Shown in pieces: positions 5,369-11,137 of a stretch of DNA of 11,137 bases. The stretch comes from Bacteroidetes/Chlorobi group bacterium ChocPot_Mid (lineage in GTDB: Bacteria; Bacteroidota; Ignavibacteria; Kapaibacteriales; UBA2268): contig RCNQ01000230.1 of the NCBI GenBank assembly GCA_003731675.1, positions 1-11,137 on the forward strand, written 5' to 3'. Under the pieces are notes generated by a model. The model saw nothing but the letters and a program-made list of their open reading frames with translations, was not told the DNA's origin and did no database searches. The first letter of the stretch is position 1, and each line of letters opens with the position of its first letter. The translations under genes and the position numbers were made by a program.

Positions 5369-6619
5369 CTATCTCGGCAGACTAAAATAAAATGTACTTC
5401 CTTTTCCTACTTCACTTTCAACCCAGATTTTTCCGCCATGCTTTTCAACAAATTCCTTACAGAGCAATAATCCTAAACCTGTGCTTGGTTCATTTTCAGT
5501 GCCAGGTCTGGAGACTTTTGAGTCCATTTTAAATAAATGAGTTCTAATTTCTTCATCCATACCTATTCCATTGTCTTTGATATAGATTACCGTACAATCG
5601 CCCGAAAGTTTTAAAACTTCGGATGGTTCATTTACTATTCCAATCTCAATTTTACCGCCTCTCTGGGTAAATTTCAGAGCATTTGAAATCAAATTTCTTA
5701 GCAAAGTATTTAACATTGGTACATCTGCTGTAACCATTGCTTCTTCAGGAATATTATTGATAAACTGAATTGCTTTAGCTTTAGCGACTACCGACTGCAC
5801 CTCCAAAATTTGCTTTACTATAAAGGATAACATACACATTTCCGGTTTAAATTCTGTGACGCCTCTCTGCATTCTTGACCATTCCAGAAGATTTTCTAAT
5901 AATTTATATAAATTATTAGCTGATTCCTGCATATCTTTACTAATTTCCTTCAATTCATCTAAAGTAAATTCAGATAAATTCTCTGCCATCATTTTGGTTA
6001 AACCGAGGAAACCATTGAACGGAGATTTTAAGTCATGTGCAATAATCGAAAAAAATTTATCTTTTGTTGCGTTAATTTCAGTAAGTTCAAGATTTTTTAA
6101 ACGAATTGATTCATCTGCCTCCTTGCGATCTGAAATATTCAGAACAAGTCCAGCAACTTTAAGCGGTTTTCCGTTCTCATCTCTTTTTGTAATGCTACCT
6201 ATATCATAAAACCATTTATAGCTTCCAGTTTTAGTTAAGATTCTATATTCAATTTCGTATTTATCAATTAACCCTTCTAAATGACTACGCATTGCATTCA
6301 TTGCTTTCTCATTGTCGTCTGGATGAACCAATACCATGAAATCCTTGTAATGTTTAAACTGTTCAGGAGGGAACCCAAGCATTTCAGCTTTGCGTTTATG
6401 GATTGTTACAGCCCCTGTTGAAATATCCATTTCCCACCAAGCCATATCGGCAGATTCCATGGCAAGTTCAATTCGTGGATTATATTCTCTTAATTTCTCC
6501 TCCACTAGCTTGCGGTCAGTAATTTCTTTCTGATATGCAATATTTAGAGATATATAATCTTTTCTCAGTTTCTCCAATTCCTGCAAAAGTTCTTCTTTGG
6601 TTATATCATCGTTAATCAT
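5369..6619 (-). CDS. PAS-domain sensor histidine kinase (orphan, cytoplasmic)
   Basis: This 416-residue kinase has no signal peptide or membrane segment, so it should sense an internal cue. Residues 5-45 form a charged, coiled-coil-like helix. A PAS (fold 3 type) domain spans about 47-165, with WWEMDISTGA, MLGFPPE, VHPDD at 98-102, and YRILTKTGSYKWF before a PAC-like end. The HisKA dimerisation helix carries the phosphorylated His195 in SIIAHDLKSPFNGF. The HATPase domain shows an N-box at NLISNALKF (309-317), DNGIGMD at 349-355, GLGL at 381-384 and a normal end, KGSTFYFSLP. All catalytic motifs are present. No response regulator is nearby. The gene sits between two enolase 3' remnants, and its stop codon directly abuts the longer one, so its position here probably results from a rearrangement. 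The start at ATG 6619 has only a weak, A-rich leader. Confidence 0.92.
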   Translation of the reverse strand: MINDDITKEELLQELEKLRKDYISLNIAYQKEITDRKLVEEKLREYNPRIELAMESADMAWWEMDISTGAVTIHKRKAEMLGFPPEQFKHYKDFMVLVHPDDNEKAMNAMRSHLEGLIDKYEIEYRILTKTGSYKWFYDIGSITKRDENGKPLKVAGLVLNISDRKEADESIRLKNLELTEINATKDKFFSIIAHDLKSPFNGFLGLTKMMAENLSEFTLDELKEISKDMQESANNLYKLLENLLEWSRMQRGVTEFKPEMCMLSFIVKQILEVQSVVAKAKAIQFINNIPEEAMVTADVPMLNTLLRNLISNALKFTQRGGKIEIGIVNEPSEVLKLSGDCTVIYIKDNGIGMDEEIRTHLFKMDSKVSRPGTENEPSTGLGLLLCKEFVEKHGGKIWVESEVGKGSTFYFSLPR

Positions 6620-6710
6620 TTTAAATCCATAAAATTCATAAAATCAATCCATACAAAATTAATTGTTTTTGAGCAAATACAGACTAAGATTCTTCGATTT
6701 GTTATAATAG

Positions 6711-6752
6711 CTAACAATTCTTAAACGCTTTCTTTCCAGCAAATTTACGATA
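6711..6752 (-). pseudogene. eno: Second enolase 3'-end remnant (last 12-14 codons)
   Basis: The minus-strand frame ending at the TAG 6711-6713 reads KFAGKKAFKNC, the same last eleven residues as the remnant at 5185-5367. Over those 12 codons including the stop, five bases differ and all five are silent (AAG/AAA, GCA/GCT, GCA/GCG, AAA/AAG, TAA/TAG). The similarity stops at about 6747, where the TauE/SafE-like reading frame comes in. The piece is a scar of a different, diverged enolase gene rather than a recent copy. Confidence 0.7.
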
Positions 6753-6909
6753 TTTCAAAAGTTCTGACAAATAATAAGAATTGCATTTGTAGACTCAATA
6801 CGGTAATTGATGATAATACAGGAAGTAAAAGTAATGCTACTCCAAATCCTGAGATACCGGAAATGATTGATGCAATAAATGCCGATAAGAACAATATTAT
6901 AGTTCTCAT
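6745..6909 (-). pseudogene. TauE/SafE-family anion exporter, N-terminal fragment (54 codons), truncated
   Basis: From ATG 6909 the frame reads MRTIILFLSAFIASIISGIS, then GFGVALLLLPVLSSI and VLSLQMQFLLFVRTFEIS before a TAA at 6745-6747. The glycine-rich first membrane segment followed by LLLLPVL and an R..EI end fits the start of TauE/SafE (old DUF81) proteins, which are membrane exporters for sulfite, sulfoacetate and similar anions and have about 250 residues. About four fifths of the protein is missing. The TAA arises exactly where the sequence switches to the enolase 3' end. The start lies 5 bases after the antiporter stop, so the two genes were an operon. A functional small protein cannot be ruled out, but decay is more likely. 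Confidence 0.65.
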
Positions 6910-6914
6910 CTATT

Positions 6915-8132
6915 TTATTTTTCATTAATGTCAATTTTTTTTATATAATTTTCATACTGAGATAATTCTTCATCAATTACAGGTTTTTCTAACAAGTGTT
7001 TTGGTAAAAAATACTTGTTAGCAACGAGTGTTGGTATAACTGCACTTGCTATTACAACAGCGACCAAATATGAATATTGTGAACTGTTAATAATACCATG
7101 AGAAAATCCATAAAGAGCTGATATTGTACCAAAAGTCAATCCGGTTGACATAAGCAGTGTATAATACCATTTTTCATTAGTGTCTTCCTTGAATTTTCGG
7201 ATGACAGGATATAGCCCAAAAATTTTCGATATTACTTTGCCAAGGAAAAGCAATAAGAAGACTATGGGTCCTGAGATTACAGCAGGTATTGACATTAATG
7301 CTCCTGCCCGAAGGAAATAAAATGGAGTAAGAAAGCCAATGGTCAAAGTCCTTAACCTTCGGATAAATAAATTATAGTTGCTGATTAGACCAGCCAATAC
7401 CATTCCTGCTATATATGCAGGGAGCACAGGTTCGCTTCCCGACCAAATAGCTAAAGCTCCCAATGCGAAAAGTAAGAATACAATCCATTTGGTTCGAATG
7501 GCTGCTGTTTTTCGTGCATAGTGCTTTGTTAAAAATTCTGTGATAATTGGCAGGATAAAAATAGAAATAACAACAACTCCAACAAATACCAAAGTTTTAT
7601 ATGTAAATGGAGCAAAGATTAATCCTAATGCAATTACCGTTCCCAAATCATTTATAAAGCATGCACCAAGGACTCCTTTGCCAAAACTTGTTTTATTAAA
7701 CCCGTATTCTAACATCACTGCATAAACCACAGCCATTGATGTTGTCGAAAGAGATATGCCTGCCAACAAACTTGCAGATAAACTCCAAGATAAAATATAG
7801 TAAGCGATTAAAGTACAACCAATAAATGGTGCAAAAAAGCCGATTATTCCAATTACTGATACTTCATTGAATTTCTTTTTTAATGTTGATGGTTCGAGTT
7901 CTGCTCCAGCAAGGAATGTTAATAGTATTGCTCCCGATGAAGCAATAAATTTAAACCATTCTGAATTTGTCTGAAGGGAATCAAAATATCCCAATTCGTA
8001 AACTATATATCCAGTGATAGCACCAACAATGATTTCTATCAAAGCAATTGAGATTTTCAATCTATCTGCTATAATTGCTGATAAAATTGATAAGAAAAGC
8101 CAAAAAGAAGCCACTAAAAATATTTCTAACAC
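6915..8132 (-). CDS. CPA-type monovalent cation:proton antiporter under fluoride-riboswitch control
   Basis: This 405-residue inner-membrane protein of the Na+/H+ exchanger family (Kef/NapA-like domain) has about 12-13 hydrophobic segments. GAILLTFLAGAELEP at 67-81 is the conserved early loop and helix. SLSTTSMAVVYAVM at 127-140 corresponds to the unwound helix-4 region. GACFINDLGTV at 156-166 holds the ion-binding pair, here Asn161-Asp162, an ND motif instead of the DD of electrogenic NapA types or the QD of KefC. LPAYIAGMVLAG and FYFLRAGALMSIP follow in the second half. No C-terminal TrkA-N domain is present, unlike KefB/C. The start is the GTG at 8130-8132, with gagagg five bases upstream. 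A fluoride aptamer lies in its leader, so the gene should be induced by fluoride. Whether it moves fluoride, protons or cations during that stress is unknown. Confidence 0.9.
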   Translation of the reverse strand: MLEIFLVASFWLFLSILSAIIADRLKISIALIEIIVGAITGYIVYELGYFDSLQTNSEWFKFIASSGAILLTFLAGAELEPSTLKKKFNEVSVIGIIGFFAPFIGCTLIAYYILSWSLSASLLAGISLSTTSMAVVYAVMLEYGFNKTSFGKGVLGACFINDLGTVIALGLIFAPFTYKTLVFVGVVVISIFILPIITEFLTKHYARKTAAIRTKWIVFLLFALGALAIWSGSEPVLPAYIAGMVLAGLISNYNLFIRRLRTLTIGFLTPFYFLRAGALMSIPAVISGPIVFLLLFLGKVISKIFGLYPVIRKFKEDTNEKWYYTLLMSTGLTFGTISALYGFSHGIINSSQYSYLVAVVIASAVIPTLVANKYFLPKHLLEKPVIDEELSQYENYIKKIDINEK

Positions 8133-8137
8133 AATAT

Positions 8138-8175
8138 CCTCTCTAATTAATTTAAAAAATATTAAAATTAATTAG
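8138..8175 (-). promoter_or_regulatory. Expression platform: hairpin abutting the antiporter SD site
   Basis: Directly after the aptamer, 8165-8175 and 8143-8153 can form a perfect 11-bp A/U-rich stem (cuaauuaauuu/aaauuaauuag) with an 11-nt loop. The 3' arm merges into the SD (gagagg, 8143-8138). With one bulge the stem can extend through U8177-A8142 and C8178-G8141, which would compete with the aptamer pseudoknot strand 8175-8179 and partly bury the SD. This suggests that fluoride, by fixing the pseudoknot, frees the SD, giving translational switching. There is no GC-rich terminator. Confidence 0.6.
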
Positions 8176-8221
8176 GAGTCATCAGCCAATTCTGTGGCGG
8201 TTACAGGGAAACTCCATTCCC
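8173..8221 (-). promoter_or_regulatory. Fluoride riboswitch (crcB motif)
   Basis: Read on the minus strand from 8221, the leader has the whole crcB-motif signature: GGGAATGGAGTTTCCC, then TGTAACCGCC, an 8-nt variable loop, and GGCTGATGACTCCTA. Stem P1 is GGGA (8221-8218) with UCCC (8209-8206). A second stem is GCC (8198-8196) with GGC (8187-8185). The pseudoknot pairs GGAGU in the P1 loop (8215-8211) with ACUCC (8179-8175). The order and wording match known fluoride aptamers such as the Bacillus cereus example (AUGG loop, UAACCGC, GCUGAUGA then pseudoknot strand), with covarying pseudoknot bases. The antiporter start is 40 bases downstream. Such elements turn on fluoride-resistance genes when fluoride and Mg2+ bind. 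Confidence 0.92.
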
Positions 8222-8234
8222 AAAAAATCTTTGA

Positions 8235-8242
8235 CAAAATTA
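8235..8242 (-). promoter_or_regulatory. Possible -7 promoter element for the riboswitch transcript
   Basis: The minus strand reads TAATTTTG here, fitting the Bacteroidetes -7 consensus TAnnTTTG, and a second TAATTTTG lies 11 bases upstream. Transcription would begin just before the aptamer. No convincing TTTG at -33 is seen at the usual spacing. Confidence 0.35.
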
Positions 8243-8322
8243 AAACAAAATTATTTTATTTTTTCTGAAATTCTTAAAGATTTTATAAACTGTAACCATT
8301 CTGTAATGATTATCTGCTAAAT

Positions 8323-8973
8323 TTACCTGATTGTATAGCTTTTCAATTCCCATACTGTAGTCTTATTCGAGCTGTTGTCGAGCGTCTCTTTTCGGATTAA
8401 GCCAACTCCTGCCACGAAGGAAATCCATTCGTGTGCTTTTCTGTCCTGAGCATCTGTAATCCTTTCAATTTCATATACATTGTCGAATTTTCCAGCCGCT
8501 ACAGTGATTGAACCAATCATCGAACCTCCTGAAGACTTGTCCGAACCTTGGCTTTGTTCGAAATTTCTTACGTTCCAATTACGAAATTTATCCACTGGTA
8601 ATATGTAGCTTTTGAGTCTTGTGTTAATGTTTTTTAACTGCTTTGTATCCGTAAAAAAGAAAACTGAATCTTGAACTATTGCAACGAAATTAATGTATTT
8701 TTCTCCTAACTCTTCAAAAGCCCATTGAGATGCAGATGTCGTATCTGGTAGCAAAACACGTTTCTCAATTACAATTTTCACACTACCTTTGTACTGATTA
8801 TCTACAGTTACATTATATTCCCACTCTGTACCAGGACTGTTCGGAAAATAATCGCCCCAAATTGTATCTTTCTCAGTTGGCTTTATTACAGGCGGATACC
8901 AAGGAGTAATATTTGCTTCCTGGCAAGATACCAATAAAATTATTGCGACAATATTTAATACTAAAAATTTCAA
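8323..8973 (-). CDS. Hypothetical lipoprotein
   Basis: This is a 216-residue predicted lipoprotein. The N-terminus has a hydrophobic signal ending in LLVSC, with Cys17 as the likely lipidated residue, then a Pro-rich linker (TPWYPPVIKPTEKD). The mature part has the pattern YFPNSPGTEWEYNV followed by alternating strands, TVAAGKFDNVYEIER, and near the end EWISFVAGVGLIRKE. This layout is common among unnamed secreted proteins of the FCB group, but I cannot name a function. The start codon is a TTG at 8973 that places the signal peptide correctly, with aaaaaga upstream and no in-frame ATG nearby. It reads in the same direction as the antiporter but is separated from it by 190 bases holding the riboswitch, and no clear terminator is visible between them. 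Confidence 0.75.
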   Translation of the reverse strand: MKFLVLNIVAIILLVSCQEANITPWYPPVIKPTEKDTIWGDYFPNSPGTEWEYNVTVDNQYKGSVKIVIEKRVLLPDTTSASQWAFEELGEKYINFVAIVQDSVFFFTDTKQLKNINTRLKSYILPVDKFRNWNVRNFEQSQGSDKSSGGSMIGSITVAAGKFDNVYEIERITDAQDRKAHEWISFVAGVGLIRKETLDNSSNKTTVWELKSYTIR

Positions 8974-9133
8974 TATAATCTTTTTAAAAAAATAATAATT
9001 CTTAAAATAATAATTTATTTTCAGATACTGAAGATAATTTTCTTCTTTGTTATTTCTAAAAATGAAATTTTTACATTATTATTCGTCAGTAACGCAAATT
9101 AATTATTTAATGAATAAAATAATAATAGAATTT

Positions 9134-10363
9134 ATGTCTCAGGCACCTAAGTCAATGAGAGTGCAAATTGCTCTTTTCGGCAGAACAAACGTAGGCAAAT
9201 CAAGCTTCCTGAATATGATTGCCAATCAGGATGTTGCGATTACATCCGAAGTACCTGGTACAACAACAGATGTTGTAGAAAAATCAATGGAACTACTTCC
9301 TGTCGGTCCTGTAAATTTTCTGGATACGGGAGGTATTGATGACAAATCCTTGCTATCAGAAAAGCGTATTGAACGAACTATGAAAATTCTGGATAGGGCA
9401 GACGTGGCTGTTTTAATTCTTGAGAACAACATTTGGACTGATTACGAAGCAGATTTAGTCCAAGCATTCAAAAATGCAAAAATAAAATTCATTTTAGCTG
9501 TAAATAAAATTGATATTTCTCCTGTAACTGAAGAATTCCTATCAAAGCTACAAATGAAAACCGACAGGATTCTTATTTGTTCTTCTACCAATAAAAAAAA
9601 CAGGGAGAAATACATTACCGATTTTAAAAATTTATTACTTGAAATTCTTCCAGAAGAATTTACAAATCCCTTACCATTGATAAGAGATTTAATCCCCAAA
9701 AATGGTACAGTCATTTTGATTATCCCAATTGACAAGGAAGCACCCAAAGGTAGAATCATCTTGCCTCAGGTACAAACAATTCGAGATATTTTGGATAATG
9801 ATTCAATTTCAATAATGGTCAAGCAAAGTGAATATTTGCAAGTATTGAATTCCTTAAAGAAAAAGCCCGACCTTGTGGTTTGCGATTCTCAGGTTGTTGA
9901 TTTCATGGTAGCCAATACACCTGACGATATTCCCTGCACAACTTTTTCAATCTTATTTTCTCGTTTTAAAGGCGATTTACCTGAAGAAATAAAAGGAATA
10001 TCTGCAATAAAAACATTGAAGAAAGATGACAAGGTGCTAATTGCGGAAGCCTGTAGCCATCATCCTAATGAAGATGACATCGGCAGAGTAAAAATCCCGA
10101 AACTTTTAAGGCAATTTCTCGGGTTTGATATTGAAATAGACGTTGCTTCTGGAAGAGATTACCCTAAAAATATTAATGATTATGCTGTCATCATTCATTG
10201 TGGTGGATGTATGCTTACAAGAACAGAAAAATTAGTTAGAATAGAAAAAGCAAGACAAGCAGGAGTTCCCATAACCAATTACGGTATTGCAATTTCACTT
10301 TTCAAGGGTGTACTCGACAGAGTATTAAGTCCTTTTGATGGAATTTTGAAACAAACAAAATAA
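9134..10363 (+). CDS. hydF: [FeFe]-hydrogenase maturation GTPase HydF
   Basis: HydF is the GTPase scaffold that receives the 2Fe subcluster precursor from HydE and HydG and delivers it to apo-HydA. The 409-residue protein shows a P-loop GRTNVGKS at 16-23, the switch stretch PGTTTD at 41-46, DTGG at 64-67 and NKID at 124-127 for the GTPase, then a middle dimerisation domain. In the C-terminal cluster domain ACSHHPNEDDIGRVKIP carries Cys307-x-His309, and HCGGCMLTR carries Cys356 and Cys359, the complete [4Fe-4S] ligand set. I chose the ATG at 9134 because family members begin a few residues before the P-loop. In-frame upstream starts at 9110 and 9047 would add a hydrophobic, AT-rich tail unlike HydF. 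HydE, HydG and hydrogenase genes are not in the window. The gene converges on a NifU-like gene across a shared hairpin. Confidence 0.95.
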   Translation: MSQAPKSMRVQIALFGRTNVGKSSFLNMIANQDVAITSEVPGTTTDVVEKSMELLPVGPVNFLDTGGIDDKSLLSEKRIERTMKILDRADVAVLILENNIWTDYEADLVQAFKNAKIKFILAVNKIDISPVTEEFLSKLQMKTDRILICSSTNKKNREKYITDFKNLLLEILPEEFTNPLPLIRDLIPKNGTVILIIPIDKEAPKGRIILPQVQTIRDILDNDSISIMVKQSEYLQVLNSLKKKPDLVVCDSQVVDFMVANTPDDIPCTTFSILFSRFKGDLPEEIKGISAIKTLKKDDKVLIAEACSHHPNEDDIGRVKIPKLLRQFLGFDIEIDVASGRDYPKNINDYAVIIHCGGCMLTRTEKLVRIEKARQAGVPITNYGIAISLFKGVLDRVLSPFDGILKQTK

Positions 10364-10366
10364 AAA

Positions 10367-10393
10367 ATGGACTGTCTTTTTTAGACAGCCCAT
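10367..10393 (-). terminator. Terminator hairpin between hydF and the Nfu gene, best on the minus strand
   Basis: A 10-bp stem pairs 10367-10376 with 10384-10393 around a 7-nt loop. In the minus-strand RNA all pairs form, one of them G-U, and ttttttatttt follows, making a strong terminator for the Nfu gene. In the plus-strand RNA the same site has one A-C mismatch and a weaker tail, so it may serve hydF less well. Confidence 0.85.
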
Positions 10394-10419
10394 AATTGAA
10401 CTTTTTAACTCAAGCTCTG

Positions 10420-10665
10420 TTAATAAGCTAATTTGACTTCCTTAACTCCGTCAACTTTCATCTTGAGAATTCTTTCAACACCACCTTTAAGTGTCATTGC
10501 TGCACCCGGGCAACCAGCACATGCGCCAGCCAATCGCACATAAACTGTGCCATCCTCTAAAACATCTTGCAACTGTATGTGTCCGCCATCTGCTTCAATA
10601 AAAGGTCTGATTTCCTTTTCGATTATTCCTAAAACTCTTTGATAGAGTGCATTTTCTTCGTTCAT
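10420..10665 (-). CDS. NifU C-terminal domain (Nfu-type) Fe-S scaffold or carrier protein
   Basis: This 81-residue protein consists only of the NifU-like C-terminal domain, which binds a [4Fe-4S] cluster between subunits and passes it to target proteins in the cytoplasm. It shows EIRPFIEADGGHIQLQDV at 18-35 and the cluster motif GACAGCPGAAMTLKGGVERIL, with Cys49 and Cys52 as the CxxC ligands. Length and motif match stand-alone Nfu proteins. The start follows aaggaatttt, a good SD. It converges with hydF. Both are Fe-S related, but they lie on opposite strands and do not form an operon. Confidence 0.93.
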   Translation of the reverse strand: MNEENALYQRVLGIIEKEIRPFIEADGGHIQLQDVLEDGTVYVRLAGACAGCPGAAMTLKGGVERILKMKVDGVKEVKLAY

Positions 10666-10763
10666 AAAATTCCTTATTAAAACAACATTAATTTTCTTAT
10701 TAATTAATTTGTATAAACGATTATTTAATCAATAAATTTTAATACTATTTACACAAATATCAG

Positions 10764-10837
10764 GGCGAGCGATGGGGTTCGAACCCACGACCACCAGAGC
10801 CACAATCTGGTGCTCTACCAACTGAGCTACACCCGCC
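10764..10837 (-). tRNA. tRNA-His (anticodon GTG)
   Basis: The minus strand folds into a full cloverleaf. The D arm is GCTCAGTTGGTAGAGC, the anticodon arm is CCAGA-TTGTGGC-TCTGG with GTG at the anticodon, and the T arm holds TTCGAAC. The extra G at position -1 opposite C73, the mark of tRNA-His, is encoded. The acceptor has two G-U pairs. CCA is not encoded. Confidence 0.95.
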
Positions 10838-10982
10838 GTTTTCAAGGAACTACAAAATTAAGGAAAATATAGCAAAAAATCAAATGTATATTTAGGTTAT
10901 ATAAGGTAAAAAAAGCTGATACATAAATTTGATATTATTAATAATTTTCATTAAGTTAGATATAATTAATTAAGGGGGGAAA

Positions 10983-11137
10983 ATGAATTTAAACAAATAT
11001 ATTTACATTATTATGATTCTATTGACTTATTCACCTACTTTTTCTCAGGGAAGTGCAGGTGAAAAAGCCATCTATGAAACCAGATTTATTGTTGATATGC
11101 CAACTGCCGGAGTTCTTGAAAAAGGGAATTTTGCAAT
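10983..11137 (+). CDS. Secreted protein, N-terminal part; 3' end outside window
   Basis: The frame starts at ATG 10983 behind a very strong SD (aagggggga) and is open to the end of the window (51 codons). Residues 1-23 form a signal peptide, with a short charged start, a hydrophobic core IIMILLTYSPTF and cleavage likely after SQ or FSQG. The mature part begins GSAGEKAIYETRFIVDMPTA followed by GVLEKGNFA. The VDMPTAGVL stretch reminds me of a family of outer-membrane-associated proteins in Ignavibacteria-like genomes, but this is from memory and the part shown is too short to prove it. A TATAAT at 10961-10966 lies close upstream. It may be read from its own promoter, as the tRNA upstream is on the other strand. 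Confidence 0.7.
   Translation, partial: MNLNKYIYIIMILLTYSPTFSQGSAGEKAIYETRFIVDMPTAGVLEKGNFA

Noticed and set aside
5365..5385. Extension of the enolase frame upstream into the kinase end (CRDSREK resembling SHRSGE)
   Set aside because: The resemblance needs an extra residue and overlaps the normal kinase C-terminus in another frame, so chance is likelier.
5095..5470. Plus-strand frames across the kinase/enolase/MFS junctions
   Set aside because: They are opposite-strand shadows. The minus strand explains the region with the MFS start, the enolase remnant and the kinase end.
2370..8973. Insertion sequence or integron as the source of the broken genes
   Set aside because: No transposase, integrase, attC-like fold or terminal inverted repeats were found; only direct repeats from gene starts and enolase ends are visible.
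9047..9133. Upstream starts of hydF at 9047 and 9110
   Set aside because: They add a hydrophobic, AT-rich extension not found in HydF, and the family pattern begins at the ATG 9134.

Overview
The window is AT-rich DNA from a bacterium, most likely of the Bacteroidota/Chlorobiota/Ignavibacteriota (FCB) group. The evidence for this is indirect: short Bacteroidetes-style lipoprotein signals, a di-haem c-type lipoprotein, weak Shine-Dalgarno sites beside TAnnTTTG-like promoter elements, a HydF maturase (anaerobic hydrogen metabolism), and a secreted protein with a VDMPTAG stretch that I associate with Ignavibacteria-like genomes. The placement is an inference, not a sequence match.

Layout. Bases 3-2376 (+ strand) hold the 3' end of a 2-oxo acid dehydrogenase E2 gene with its terminator, an archease gene, a repeat-like intergenic stretch and a DegT/StrS sugar aminotransferase. 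From 2371 to 8973 everything reads on the minus strand. In transcription order this is: a lipoprotein; a fluoride (crcB-type) riboswitch; a CPA-type cation/proton antiporter; the first 54 codons of a TauE/SafE-like exporter running into the last codons of an enolase; an orphan PAS histidine kinase; a longer enolase 3' remnant (about 60 codons); an MFS transporter; a 26-codon PAP2-like N-terminal remnant; a 47-codon small ORF; a di-haem cytochrome lipoprotein with a terminator; and a second, frameshifted PAP2-like N-terminal remnant. Bases 9134-10665 hold hydF (+) and an Nfu/NifU-type Fe-S protein (-), converging on a shared hairpin. They are followed by tRNA-His(GTG) on the minus strand and the start of a secreted protein on the plus strand.

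Main interpretation. The centre of the window looks like a decayed and rearranged fluoride-response locus. A fluoride aptamer sits directly upstream of the antiporter. Its 3' end leads into a hairpin abutting the Shine-Dalgarno site, which suggests control of translation. Enolase is a classic fluoride-inhibited enzyme and a known member of fluoride-riboswitch regulons, and 3' remnants of two diverged enolase genes lie downstream. Their last 12 codons differ only at silent positions. The MFS gene follows one enolase remnant by 22 bp and is followed by a PAP2-like start with its own SD, so an ancestral series riboswitch-antiporter-exporter-enolase-MFS-PAP2 is plausible. Several of the broken pieces are under 60 codons and easily missed. 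Whether the breaks are real or come from assembly cannot be decided from the sequence alone.
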